From assembly GCA_965249955.1 (NCBI GenBank), contig OZ252261.1:2666001-2730000 (forward strand): a stretch of DNA of 64,000 bases. The letters run 5' to 3'. The DNA comes from SB11 sp965249955 (lineage in GTDB: Bacteria > Bacteroidota > Bacteroidia > UBA8524). Positions within the stretch are counted from its first letter, which is position 1. Each line of letters starts with the position of its first letter. Positions 7,606-16,236 of this stretch are shown in pieces. Under the pieces are notes generated by a model. The model was given only the letters and a program-made list of their open reading frames with translations. It was not told the DNA's origin and ran no database searches. The position numbers were made by a program, and so were the translations under genes.

Positions 7606-8408
7606 TGGGTAAAATCTATCAAATAGCTGTATTCAAAACTGGCAGGCACATCAATATTTTTATTAAGCAATGTTGCTTGCTCAAACTTACCCCCAAAGGT
7701 ATTAAGTATTTCTAATAATTGCGGATGAACCTCTCCGTGCAAAAGCAAGGGTAGTTGTTGTTGCGGTATGCCAAAGGTTTGGTAGTAGTTTAATATAAAA
7801 TATGCGGCTTCGTCAACTGTTTCGTATTCAAAAAAGTTAAAAAAAGCAGGGGTAGAATTTTGTGTATGTATAAGGCAAAGTTTACCATCACTAAAAAAGG
7901 CATTTAACTTGTTTGGATGGTGTTTGATACATTTTCTTAAATATGCGCCTGCAATGGGCTCTATACGTGCGTCGAAATATTTTGAGCGAACAGGATAGTA
8001 TATAAAATCTTGGGCAGCATACACCAATTGGGCTACTCCATCAATGGCTTCAGTAACCTTTATTACTTCGTCATCGGCAACTGTATATAGGTGACGTAAA
8101 TACCCCTCTAGGTGTAAATCGCTATAAAGTTCTTTAGGTATTAGTGTGCCTTTATGTCCGGGCACAACAACTGTTGTGCTTTTATAGTTGTTTTTAAGTA
8201 TATCTTGTGAGCGAACAAAGTCAAAAAAAACAGATTCGTTATCATTTAACGATTCGATAAAATCAAATTGCCCTAAGTATTGCAGTTTTTCTTCGGCAGT
8301 ATGTATAGCTACACCACAGCCTTGCCCACTTAGCCCTAATACAAGGTGCATATTTGCTGTAGGGGTGCTTTCAAAAGCCTCTGATGTATACACTACCTTT
8401 ATGGGCAT
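7602..8408 (-). CDS. DUF3822 family protein
   Basis: 268 residues. The Bacteroidota DUF3822 family looks like a remote ASKHA (actin/hexokinase-like ATPase) fold with two halves; LVLGLSGQGCGVAIH near the N-terminus and LLLHGEVHPQLLEIL near the C-terminus fit this. No function is established. It is commonly found just before rsmD in this phylum, and the same order with a four-base overlap is seen here. No signal peptide; cytosolic. Confidence 0.82.
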   Translation of the reverse strand: MPIKVVYTSEAFESTPTANMHLVLGLSGQGCGVAIHTAEEKLQYLGQFDFIESLNDNESVFFDFVRSQDILKNNYKSTTVVVPGHKGTLIPKELYSDLHLEGYLRHLYTVADDEVIKVTEAIDGVAQLVYAAQDFIYYPVRSKYFDARIEPIAGAYLRKCIKHHPNKLNAFFSDGKLCLIHTQNSTPAFFNFFEYETVDEAAYFILNYYQTFGIPQQQLPLLLHGEVHPQLLEILNTFGGKFEQATLLNKNIDVPASFEYSYLIDFTH

Positions 8409-8481
8409 GAATATTACTATGTTTTAGCTCTTATAAAAAAGAATTACAAGAGAGATTTGTTATTAGATAGTATGCTTAGTA

Positions 8482-9021
8482 CTACTCTTGTTTTTCCCAG
8501 TTTCCTGTAAACACAGCATCAACCATAGAGCCTATGCGTAAAGCTTTTTTAGTGTTGTAGGGTTTTGGATCTTTGGCTTCAAAAACTTGTATTTCTACAC
8601 CATTGCGGTTTATTTTACCTGCATCAAGTGCAAACTCAACTTTGTTTGAGTGGGGAACATAACGTAAAGAATCAAAGTTGCTTACTTTATCTTTTAGTTT
8701 TTCAGTAATTGAAACATACAAAGTATCAATTTGTATATTGTTTTCTGTTCCTTCAACAAATTCACCTACTTGTTTTACTTCTGCTATTTTACCGTGTTTT
8801 AAACCGTAAATTAACGAATCGAAATTTTTTGCAAATGAGCCGTAAGCATCTTTATATGCAAACTCTGCTTCTTTTATTTCAGTAAGCCTTTTTATAATGT
8901 CTGTTTCAACATACTTCACCTGAGCCTCGTGGCGCAAGGTGGTTGCTATGGTGTTATAACATAAATAGCCTACTAATATACAGGCTGCTGCCAATACAAA
9001 TTTTAATATGTTGTTGGTCAT
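8482..9021 (-). CDS. Membrane-anchored protein of unknown function
   Basis: About 179 residues from ATG 9021. It begins with one transmembrane helix (ILKFVLAAACILVGYLCYNT, about residues 4-23), followed by a long helix and a soluble domain. The AEFAYKDAYGSFAKNFDSLI stretch resembles the region after the N-terminal helix in pseudopilin-like proteins, but no prepilin peptidase site is evident. A longer start (TTG at 9039) is open. Similar single-pass proteins occur in Bacteroidota without assigned function. A TATAATTG near-match to the promoter core lies upstream of the start. Confidence 0.7.
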   Translation of the reverse strand: MTNNILKFVLAAACILVGYLCYNTIATTLRHEAQVKYVETDIIKRLTEIKEAEFAYKDAYGSFAKNFDSLIYGLKHGKIAEVKQVGEFVEGTENNIQIDTLYVSITEKLKDKVSNFDSLRYVPHSNKVEFALDAGKINRNGVEIQVFEAKDPKPYNTKKALRIGSMVDAVFTGNWEKQE

Positions 9022-9163
9022 ACGGATTGGTTTGTGCAATTATACTAATTTTAGATGTAAGCTGTATGAAGGAAGCCTTAAAACATTAAACATTTTATGT
9101 ATTGATAACGGAACAAATACACTTTGGGTTTGAATGGGGCTTGTTTTTTTTTGCTAAAATGCA

Positions 9164-9198
9164 AAAAGCCTGTCCTTAATTGTTAGGGACAGGCTTTT
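9164..9198 (-). terminator. Terminator of the yceI-like gene
   Basis: AAAAGCCTGTCC (9164-9175) pairs with GGACAGGCTTTT (9187-9198). On the minus strand the stem is followed by a T-rich tail, about 20 bases after the stop codon at 9218. Confidence 0.8.
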
Positions 9199-9217
9199 GA
9201 TAATATATAGTATTTGC

Positions 9218-9877
9218 TTAGTTTTTCTTTGCTGTTAGGTTAATATCTAAACCTATCATATTGCTTAGGAAGTTTTCTTTTAGGAATGAACGTGCAGCGT
9301 TATCGTTTTCGTTACCCCACATTACGTTCCACTCTAGGCGATTGATTTCAGTTTTAGCAGAAGCTGTAACTACATCTTCAGTTATATTTACTTTTGCAGG
9401 AAAGCTAATCTCGCGAGTGTTACCTTTTATAGTAAGGTTACCGCTGATAATGTGAGTGCTACCCTCTGCTCCACCTTCTAATGCTGAAACATTAGTAATT
9501 TTAAAGCTTGCAGTAGCAAAGCTGTCTACATTAAAAAAGTCAGGACTAGAAAGGTGCCCCACTAATTTTGCATTCTCAGCAGCTTCTTCAATGTCTTTGT
9601 TTTTGATAGTTTTCATATCCACAGTAAAATCACCGGCAATAAGGTTACCGTTTTCTACTTTCAACTCACCATTGGCAATATCAATAGTGCCGTTGTGGCT
9701 TCCTGTTACTACTTTAGAACCAGTCCAGCCTAAAGTACTTGCTGCTACATCAACAATGTATGTTGCAGAAGTTTCTGTTGCTTGTGCTACCTCACCGGCA
9801 GTTTCAGATGTTTTTTTGTTGTCTTTGCAAGCTGCCAAGCTGGCTGCTGCGAATAGAACTACGAATAGTTTTTTCAT
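9218..9877 (-). CDS. YceI-like domain lipoprotein
   Basis: 219 residues. The signal peptide MKKLFVVLFAAASLAAC ends in a lipobox with the lipidated Cys at 17; a Glu/Thr-rich linker follows. The YceI beta-barrel (about 38-218) shows STLGWTGSKVVTGSHNGTI, NGNLIAGDFTVDMKTIKN, LVGHLSSPDFFNV, and the final block with EINRLEWNV and IGLDINLTAKK. YceI proteins bind isoprenoid or other lipophilic molecules in the periplasm; here it is probably anchored to a membrane. It has its own promoter and terminator and is likely monocistronic. Confidence 0.93.
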   Translation of the reverse strand: MKKLFVVLFAAASLAACKDNKKTSETAGEVAQATETSATYIVDVAASTLGWTGSKVVTGSHNGTIDIANGELKVENGNLIAGDFTVDMKTIKNKDIEEAAENAKLVGHLSSPDFFNVDSFATASFKITNVSALEGGAEGSTHIISGNLTIKGNTREISFPAKVNITEDVVTASAKTEINRLEWNVMWGNENDNAARSFLKENFLSNMIGLDINLTAKKN

Positions 9878-9906
9878 TTTTTAGTGTTGAATTATTAAAA
9901 GTAATA

Positions 9907-9937
9907 CAAATGTAAACAAATAATGTTTAAACATCAA
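9907..9937 (-). promoter_or_regulatory. Promoter of the yceI-like gene
   Basis: On the minus strand, TTG (9935-9937), a 20-base spacer and TACATTTG (9907-9914) give a well-spaced Bacteroidota promoter. The predicted start near 9900 leaves a leader of about 23 bases. The rest of the 353-base gap 9878-10230 shows only this promoter and the paaN terminator. Confidence 0.6.
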
Positions 9938-10177
9938 TCTATTTTTTTTGGGTGTAACAACCTATTCGACTTTTTGTTTTTAATAAATCAAAGTAGCCCT
10001 TAGGTTCTGTAACGCATACATTATTAGCTAATCAAAAAAATAGGTGTGTTTTTAATTTGAGTGGGCAAAATTTCATTAGAAGTTTAACAACTTCCTTTAC
10101 TGTTAAATATGTATCTAATGTTTTGACTAGAGTTATCTTTAGTACACATTTCTGTAAGGAGAAGGTGTATAAAAAAA

Positions 10178-10204
10178 TGGCCTGATAGCAAAGCTATCAG
10201 GCCA
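10178..10204 (-). terminator. Terminator of paaN
   Basis: TGGCCTGATAG (10178-10188) pairs perfectly with CTATCAGGCCA (10194-10204), a 5-base loop. The seven A before it on the plus strand give a T-run on the minus strand, about 26 bases after the stop codon. Confidence 0.85.
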
Positions 10205-10230
10205 TATAATAGATTTATTGACTATAAATA

Positions 10231-11904
10231 TTAAACACCAAACCTATTACCTACCCATACAAAACGACGGTTTATATAATCAGGATTAGTGAAACTGGCA
10301 TTACCTGAAGGGTTTCCGCCCGAAACATGAAAATCAGAGAAGGCTGCGTGTTGGTTTACAAATATTGCACCTGTAAAATTAAACGAGACAGGTGTAAAAA
10401 CACTGTTCATTTCATCTTCAATGGTAGCTTTAAACGCATCATCGGTAGCATAAGCTAAACAAGTAATTGCGCCATGTGTGCTTGCCGATTCTTTTATCAA
10501 CTCTAGCGATTGTTGGCTGTTGTTGGTTTTAATAACAAATACTACCGGTCCAAAACACTCAGTTAGGTAAACATCTTTTTGGTCTACAGATACTTCAATA
10601 ATACTAGGGCTAGCTGTGCGAGCATTTTCAAACTCAGGGTTAGCAACTTTAACACTGGCTAAAACCATGCGGCCACCTGCACCAGCCGCAGTTTGCACAC
10701 GCTGTATAGTGGCATCAGCTTGTATTCCTCCCAAAGTACCCGCACCCATTTTAGGGTTATTTACAATAGCTTTTATAGCTTCAACCAATTTATCTACCAC
10801 ATCGTCGTAGGCAACAATACCCTCAGGAGTTTTAACACCATCTTTTGATATATAAATGTTTTGAGGTGCTGTACACATTTGTTTTGAGTATAGCGATACC
10901 GAAAATGCAAGGTTTTGAATAACTGCATCTAGGTTTTCTGCAGAGTCAAGCAAAACAGAGTTAACGCCTGCTTTTTCAGTAAATACTTCTTTGTTTTTCA
11001 AACCTTCTACATAGTTACCAAATGAAGAGCTACCTGTAAAATCAACCAGCTTCACATTTTCATCTTCAGCCAATTGTTTGGTTATGGGTTGTGAAACCGT
11101 ATCAACAGCTAACTGAACTATATTAGGGTCGTAACCATTGTTTTTAAGTACTTTTTGCATTTCGGCCACTACAATAGCAATAGGCAAAATGGCTTTTGGG
11201 TGGGGCTTTACAATTACGGTATTACCTGTTATTAAATCAGCAAACATACCCGGCACTGTATTCCAAGTAGGAAAGGTAGAACAACCTATAACCATACCTA
11301 TACCTTTTGGCATGGCTTTCCAGTTTTTGCGAATTTTAACATCAAACTTACCCATGTTTTTTACCCACATTACTTCGTGTGGGAAACGGGTAAGCTCCAT
11401 ATAGCCCATTGTAATAGCTTCCAAAGCCCTATCGTTGGCATGTGGGCCACTGGCTTGGAAAGACATTATAAAACCTTGCCCGGTGGTATGCATAGTAGCA
11501 TATGCAATATCAAAAAAGCGGGTTTTAATTTGCTCAAGAGTTTCAATAAGCAAACCTGTGCGTTCTTCAACACTTATTTTACTCCATTGTTTTTGGGCAG
11601 TTTTTGCAGTGCTAATTAGCTGTTCGGGCGAAAAAGCAGGATAAGTAATCCCTAATCCCAATTGCAAAAACGGAGAAACTTCCTCACCAATAAAAGCACG
11701 CTCGCCACTTTGCTCAAGCTCAGAAAAGTTATTATTTAATAAAGCTTGAAAATAGCTTTTGCCATTGGCATCAGCATCTTCGGCATATGCTCTTGGGCTT
11801 TCAGGATAAGGTGTATAGTAGTTACGTTCGCTAATGGCTGCAATAGCAGCATCAAGCATAGGCTTGTGCTTTTCGAACAAAGAAGAGGCTTGGTTCATAA
11901 TCAT
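10231..11904 (-). CDS. paaN: PaaN-type aldehyde dehydrogenase (phenylacetate catabolism)
   Basis: 557 residues, matching the PaaN2 subfamily of the ALDH superfamily, which is longer at the N-terminus than ordinary ALDHs. It carries KPHPKAILP (cofactor-binding Lys), DFTGSSSFGNYVEG, the general-base Glu in FTEKAGVNS and the nucleophile Cys in YSKQMCTAPQNI. PaaN oxidises the open-chain aldehyde intermediate of the phenylacetyl-CoA ring-opening route. The rest of the paa pathway (paaABCDE, paaG, paaK) is not in the window. TATCTTTG lies 14 bases upstream; a strong terminator follows. The two tandem N-terminal Met codons leave the exact start uncertain by two residues. Confidence 0.9.
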   Translation of the reverse strand: MIMNQASSLFEKHKPMLDAAIAAISERNYYTPYPESPRAYAEDADANGKSYFQALLNNNFSELEQSGERAFIGEEVSPFLQLGLGITYPAFSPEQLISTAKTAQKQWSKISVEERTGLLIETLEQIKTRFFDIAYATMHTTGQGFIMSFQASGPHANDRALEAITMGYMELTRFPHEVMWVKNMGKFDVKIRKNWKAMPKGIGMVIGCSTFPTWNTVPGMFADLITGNTVIVKPHPKAILPIAIVVAEMQKVLKNNGYDPNIVQLAVDTVSQPITKQLAEDENVKLVDFTGSSSFGNYVEGLKNKEVFTEKAGVNSVLLDSAENLDAVIQNLAFSVSLYSKQMCTAPQNIYISKDGVKTPEGIVAYDDVVDKLVEAIKAIVNNPKMGAGTLGGIQADATIQRVQTAAGAGGRMVLASVKVANPEFENARTASPSIIEVSVDQKDVYLTECFGPVVFVIKTNNSQQSLELIKESASTHGAITCLAYATDDAFKATIEDEMNSVFTPVSFNFTGAIFVNQHAAFSDFHVSGGNPSGNASFTNPDYINRRFVWVGNRFGV

Positions 11905-11918
11905 ACTAAAATTTGCCG

Positions 11919-11926
11919 CAAAGATA
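11919..11926 (-). promoter_or_regulatory. -7 element of paaN
   Basis: The minus strand reads TATCTTTG, an exact TAnnTTTG match and the same octamer as in the rnpB promoter, 14 bases before the paaN ATG. No clear -33 element. Confidence 0.5.
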
Positions 11927-12102
11927 GCCCCTTTTACCTATTAGTAATAATGTGTTAAAAACCAATTAGTAGGTAACCTTATTTACTATAAGAGTAAATA
12001 TTTTCATTAATAATGAAAATATTTTAATAGATTAGTATTTGTTAGGAGTGCGTTAGCTATAACACAACAAAGCCATTATACCAAACCATAATAGGGATTT
12101 TA

Positions 12103-14655
12103 ATGACCAACGAATTTAAAAAGATTACCCGACCACTTAGAAATGGGTATATATTTTTTATAACAATTGTTCTAGCAGTATTAATTGCAATACAGTTTAT
12201 AATACAATACAAACTAGATAATACAAGCGAAGACGCAGCTCTGATTAATATGGCAGGTCGGCAACGTATGTATGGCCAACGGATATCAAAACAGGTATAC
12301 AACCTTAGCCAATCTATTTATTCGGTAAAAAAATTAGATCCGGCAGATATAGATACCGTTAGATTATTAGTAAAAAAAATTAAGCAAATGCACTATGCCT
12401 TAGCCAATGGAGATACCTCATTGGGTTTGGAGCGCAGGCGTAGCGAAAAAATCAAGGCTGAGTTGGATGATCTTGAACCTCTGTTGTTAAATATTTGCAG
12501 TGCAGCCGAAATGTTTTTTATACCTAATCCCGATTCATCAACAGCAAAAAAGGCAATAAGCATTATCAAACAAAATGACCTGCCTTTTTTACATAAAATG
12601 GAGACAATTGTTGAAGATTTTGAAGCTGAGGCGGTAGTAAAACACGATGATGTTAAAATGGTAGTGCTAGGCCTTATGTTATTGGCTATAATAGCTACCA
12701 TACTGGGGTTTGTATTTATTTTTATGCCTGCAATTCGCAAGCTTAATGCTAGTAATAAACTAATAAAAGAAACTACAGATAGACTTTTTTTAGCTACGGG
12801 AACCGCTAAAATAGGGATATGGGAGTATGATGTTTTGGAGGATAGCTTGATATGGGACGAAGCAATGTATAGTATATACAATATGCCCTATGAAGCAGGA
12901 GGAAAAAAAGGTATGATACGCAAGTGGATGAGTAAGATACATAGCGAAGATGTAGGGCGTGTTAAAAAAGAATTGTTTAAAGCATTGGATGGGGGTGAGG
13001 CAATTGATAGCGAGTTTAGGATAATATGGAGTGACGGAACAATACGACACATACAAGCGAAAGCGGTAGCTAGGCACAACCGCAAAGGAAAGGTTGTAAT
13101 GTTAACAGGTACTAATCTTGATCTTACAGAGTTAAGAATTGCCGAGGAAGAGCATAGAAAATCGAGTGAGAATTTAGAAAAAGCACAAGAAATTGCACAT
13201 TTGGGTAGTTGGGAGTGGGATATTATTAGTGGAGAAGAGAAATGGTCGGAACAACAATACCGTATTTTTGGTTACCAACCCAATGAGGTTAAAGCCAACT
13301 ATGATTTCTTTATTAGTGTACTTCACACTAATGATAAAGAGAGAGTGTTGCAAGCTGTTGCTGATGCGTTGGAAGGAAAACGACCTTATCACGAAGAGTT
13401 TAGGATAACCAAAAAAGATGGCTCCATTTGTTTTATTGAAGCACATGGAGGTGTAGAGCATGACAGTAACGGAAAAGCCATTAAGATGGTAGGTACGGTT
13501 TTAGATATTACAGGTAGGAAACAGGCAGAAGAAGAACTATTAAAAGTAAACCTTGAACTAAAAGCCCTTTTCGATTCGGGTAATCACGTCTCAACAATTA
13601 GTACAGATTTAGAAGGCACTATCAATTACTTTAGCAAAGGTGCTGAAACCCTTTTGGGGTATGCTGCCGAGGAAATGGTAGGGAAGCAATCGCCGGCAAT
13701 AATTCATATTGAAGAAGAAGTAATACAACGCGGTAATGAGCTAAGTGAACAGTTTGGGCGAGAAATACGAGGTTTTGAAGTGTTTGTTGAATATGCAAAG
13801 CAAGGTAAATACGAGTCGCGCGAGTGGACGTACAAACGTAAAAATGGTAGCACTTTTCCAGTACAACTTGTAGTAACAGGAATACGCAACAGCCTGAACG
13901 AGTTGACAGGGTTTTTAGGCATAGCTACGGATATATCGTGGCAAAAACAAAAAGAAAACGAGTTGAAAGCCACTGTTAATATAGTTGGTGAACAAAATAA
14001 ACGCTTACTCAATTTTGCCTATATAGTATCACACAACCTACGCTCGCACTCAGGAAATATCGAAATGATTTTAAACATCTTAGAAACTGCCGAAGATGAA
14101 GAAGAGCGTAATGAAATGTTAATGCACTTAAAAGGAATATCAAAAAGCCTTACCGAAACTATTGTACACCTAAACGAGGTGGTGCATATACAAACCAATG
14201 TTGATGTTCAAAAAGAAAAAATTCAGTTAAAAAAATACGCTGATAAAACTATTGAAGTGTTGAGCGGAACAATAAACTCAAAAGGCGGTAAAATAATAAA
14301 TAATATACCTGCCGATGTAGAGATAGATTTTAATGCCGCCTACATGGAGAGTGTGTTGCTAAACTTTTTATCAAACGGCATAAAATATAGCCATCCTGAT
14401 AGGGTAGCAGAAGTGACGTTGGATGTTTATTTTGAAGATGAAAAACCAGTATTGCAAATAAGTGATAACGGTATGGGGATTGACCTTAAAAGGTACGGAG
14501 AGAAAATATTTGGCTTGTATAAAACTTTTCATAACAATGCTGATGCTAAAGGTATAGGCTTATTTATTACTAAAAATCAGATAGAAGCAATGGGCGGAAG
14601 AGTAGAGATTGAAAGCGAGGTAAATAAAGGCACTACATTTAAAATATTTTTTTAA
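12103..14655 (+). CDS. PilJ-type N-terminus, multi-PAS sensor histidine kinase
   Basis: 850 residues. Transmembrane helix 1 (about 15-33) is followed by a periplasmic PilJ/NarX-like four-helix domain with the signature NMAGRQRMYGQRIS (about 49-62), and helix 2 lies at about 185-205. Three PAS/PAC units follow (about 225-350, 360-480, 490-620), then a dimerisation helix with the phosphoacceptor His644 in SHNLRSHSG and an HATPase domain (NFLSNGIKYSH N-box, ISDNGMGID, KGIGLFITKNQ G2 box). The His motif is the Bacteroidota SHNLRS variant of SHELRTPL. Twenty bases after it comes its response regulator. The PilJ-type input suggests a small-ligand sensor, but the ligand is unknown. Confidence 0.93.
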   Translation: MTNEFKKITRPLRNGYIFFITIVLAVLIAIQFIIQYKLDNTSEDAALINMAGRQRMYGQRISKQVYNLSQSIYSVKKLDPADIDTVRLLVKKIKQMHYALANGDTSLGLERRRSEKIKAELDDLEPLLLNICSAAEMFFIPNPDSSTAKKAISIIKQNDLPFLHKMETIVEDFEAEAVVKHDDVKMVVLGLMLLAIIATILGFVFIFMPAIRKLNASNKLIKETTDRLFLATGTAKIGIWEYDVLEDSLIWDEAMYSIYNMPYEAGGKKGMIRKWMSKIHSEDVGRVKKELFKALDGGEAIDSEFRIIWSDGTIRHIQAKAVARHNRKGKVVMLTGTNLDLTELRIAEEEHRKSSENLEKAQEIAHLGSWEWDIISGEEKWSEQQYRIFGYQPNEVKANYDFFISVLHTNDKERVLQAVADALEGKRPYHEEFRITKKDGSICFIEAHGGVEHDSNGKAIKMVGTVLDITGRKQAEEELLKVNLELKALFDSGNHVSTISTDLEGTINYFSKGAETLLGYAAEEMVGKQSPAIIHIEEEVIQRGNELSEQFGREIRGFEVFVEYAKQGKYESREWTYKRKNGSTFPVQLVVTGIRNSLNELTGFLGIATDISWQKQKENELKATVNIVGEQNKRLLNFAYIVSHNLRSHSGNIEMILNILETAEDEEERNEMLMHLKGISKSLTETIVHLNEVVHIQTNVDVQKEKIQLKKYADKTIEVLSGTINSKGGKIINNIPADVEIDFNAAYMESVLLNFLSNGIKYSHPDRVAEVTLDVYFEDEKPVLQISDNGMGIDLKRYGEKIFGLYKTFHNNADAKGIGLFITKNQIEAMGGRVEIESEVNKGTTFKIFF

Positions 14656-14675
14656 TACATTCACGCAAATTATAG

Positions 14676-15095
14676 ATGAATAAGGTGAAAGCATATATTG
14701 TAGATGATGACGAAGTGTACAAAATGGGCATTAAGCGACTAATAAAGCGTATTGATCTTATTAATCACGTACAGTTTTATGAAAATGGAAAGCCGGCTAT
14801 TGATGCTCTGCTTGAAAACAAAGACGATATGCTTAAGCTTCCTGATGTAATTTTATTAGATATAAATATGCCTGTAATGGATGGTTGGGAGTTTTTAGAA
14901 AAATTTAATAGTATAAAACTACAGCTTGTAAAGGGAATACATATATATATGATTAGTTCATCTATAAACCCTCGCGATATAGAAAAAGCTAAAAACTATG
15001 AAGATGTAACCGAGTATTTAGAAAAACCCGTAACACTGGAAGAAATCCAAAAAATGGTGGAGGCTAATCCGCATCCACGTAATAATGTTAACTAA
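14676..15095 (+). CDS. Single-domain response regulator
   Basis: 139 residues, a receiver domain only (CheY-like). YIVDDDEVYKMG provides the acidic pocket; Asp62 in VILLDINMPVMDGWEF is the phosphoacceptor; ISSSI supplies the conserved Ser/Thr and EYLEKPV the Lys. There is no output domain, so it acts through protein contacts or a phosphorelay. It follows the histidine kinase by 20 bases and is almost certainly its partner. The next gene, ychF, converges with a six-base gap. Confidence 0.94.
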   Translation: MNKVKAYIVDDDEVYKMGIKRLIKRIDLINHVQFYENGKPAIDALLENKDDMLKLPDVILLDINMPVMDGWEFLEKFNSIKLQLVKGIHIYMISSSINPRDIEKAKNYEDVTEYLEKPVTLEEIQKMVEANPHPRNNVN

Positions 15096-15101
15096 TATAA
15101 G

Positions 15102-16205
15102 CTAAACATTAAACCTAAAGTGCATTACATCACCATCTTGCACCACATACTCTTTCCCTTCAACATTTAGCTTACCTGCATCTCTACAAGCAGCTTCGCT
15201 GCTATAGTGTATATAGTCGGCATAGTGAATCACTTCAGCACGTATAAAGCCTTTTTCAAAATCGGTATGTATTACTGCCGCAGCTTGCGGAGCTTTAGTT
15301 CCCTTAGTTATAGTCCAAGCACGAACCTCTTGCACACCTGCGGTAAAGTAGGTAATAAGGTCTAGCAAAGAATAAGCCGCTTTAATCAGTTTTGTAACAC
15401 CTGAATCTTTCAAGCCCAAATCCTCTAAAAATGCTTGGCGATCTTCAAAACTGTCAAGCTCAGTAATATCAGCCTCAATAGCCGCACTAATAATAAGTAC
15501 CTCAGCATTTTCTTCGGCAATTGCTGCCTTAAAGCGTTCAGTATGGGCATTGCCATTTACCACACTAGCTTCATCAACATTGCATACATATAGTATAGGT
15601 TTGCCTGTAAGTAGTTGAAACTCTTTTAACAACCTACGCTCATCCTCATTAGTAGGCAATACCACCCTAGCCGATTTTCCTTGTTCTAAAACAGCCTTAA
15701 TGCGTTCAAGCAAATCAGCTTCTTTTTTAGCCATAGGGTCGCCACCTGTTTTGGCCTGTTTCACTACTTTTACAAGGCGTTTTTCAACAGTGTCAAGGTC
15801 TTTTAGTTGCAGTTCAGTATCAATAATTTCTTTATCGCGCACAGGGTCTACACTTCCGTCAACGTGCACCACATTATCGTCATCAAAACAACGTACAACG
15901 TGAATAATAGCATCAGTGCTGCGTATATTTCCTAAAAACTGGTTGCCTAAACCTTCGCCTTTGCTAGCTCCCTTCACCAAACCGGCTATATCTACAATTT
16001 CAACCGTAGTAGGCAAAATGCGTTGTGGGTTTACCAATTTAGCCAATTCGTTAAGCCTTTCATCAGGAACTGTTATTACACCCACATTAGGCTCTATAGT
16101 ACAAAACGGAAAATTTGCCGCTTGTGCTTTGGCGTTTGATAAACAGTTGAAAAGTGTTGATTTACCCACGTTGGGAAGCCCAACTATACCACATTGTAAT
16201 GCCAT
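15102..16205 (-). CDS. ychF: Redox-regulated ATPase YchF (Obg family)
   Basis: 367 residues, full length. An OBG-type P-loop GLPNVGKST near residues 8-16, the DIAGLVKGASKGEGLG G3/switch II region, and the NVDEAS element in place of NKxD, which gives YchF its ATP preference. The C-terminal TGS domain spans about residues 280-365 (KAPQAAAVIHTDFEKGFIRAEVI). YchF/Ola1 binds ribosomes and is linked to stress and translation-initiation fidelity. A 31-base gap separates it from glmM upstream, so the two may be cotranscribed. Confidence 0.97.
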   Translation of the reverse strand: MALQCGIVGLPNVGKSTLFNCLSNAKAQAANFPFCTIEPNVGVITVPDERLNELAKLVNPQRILPTTVEIVDIAGLVKGASKGEGLGNQFLGNIRSTDAIIHVVRCFDDDNVVHVDGSVDPVRDKEIIDTELQLKDLDTVEKRLVKVVKQAKTGGDPMAKKEADLLERIKAVLEQGKSARVVLPTNEDERRLLKEFQLLTGKPILYVCNVDEASVVNGNAHTERFKAAIAEENAEVLIISAAIEADITELDSFEDRQAFLEDLGLKDSGVTKLIKAAYSLLDLITYFTAGVQEVRAWTITKGTKAPQAAAVIHTDFEKGFIRAEVIHYADYIHYSSEAACRDAGKLNVEGKEYVVQDGDVMHFRFNV

Positions 16206-16236
16206 CTTTCAGTTATAAGTTGTTAGTTATCGGTTA

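Noticed and set aside
7081..8400. Possible CRISPR or phage traces in the intergenic and coding region
   Set aside because: No regularly spaced repeats and all frames belong to recognised housekeeping genes.
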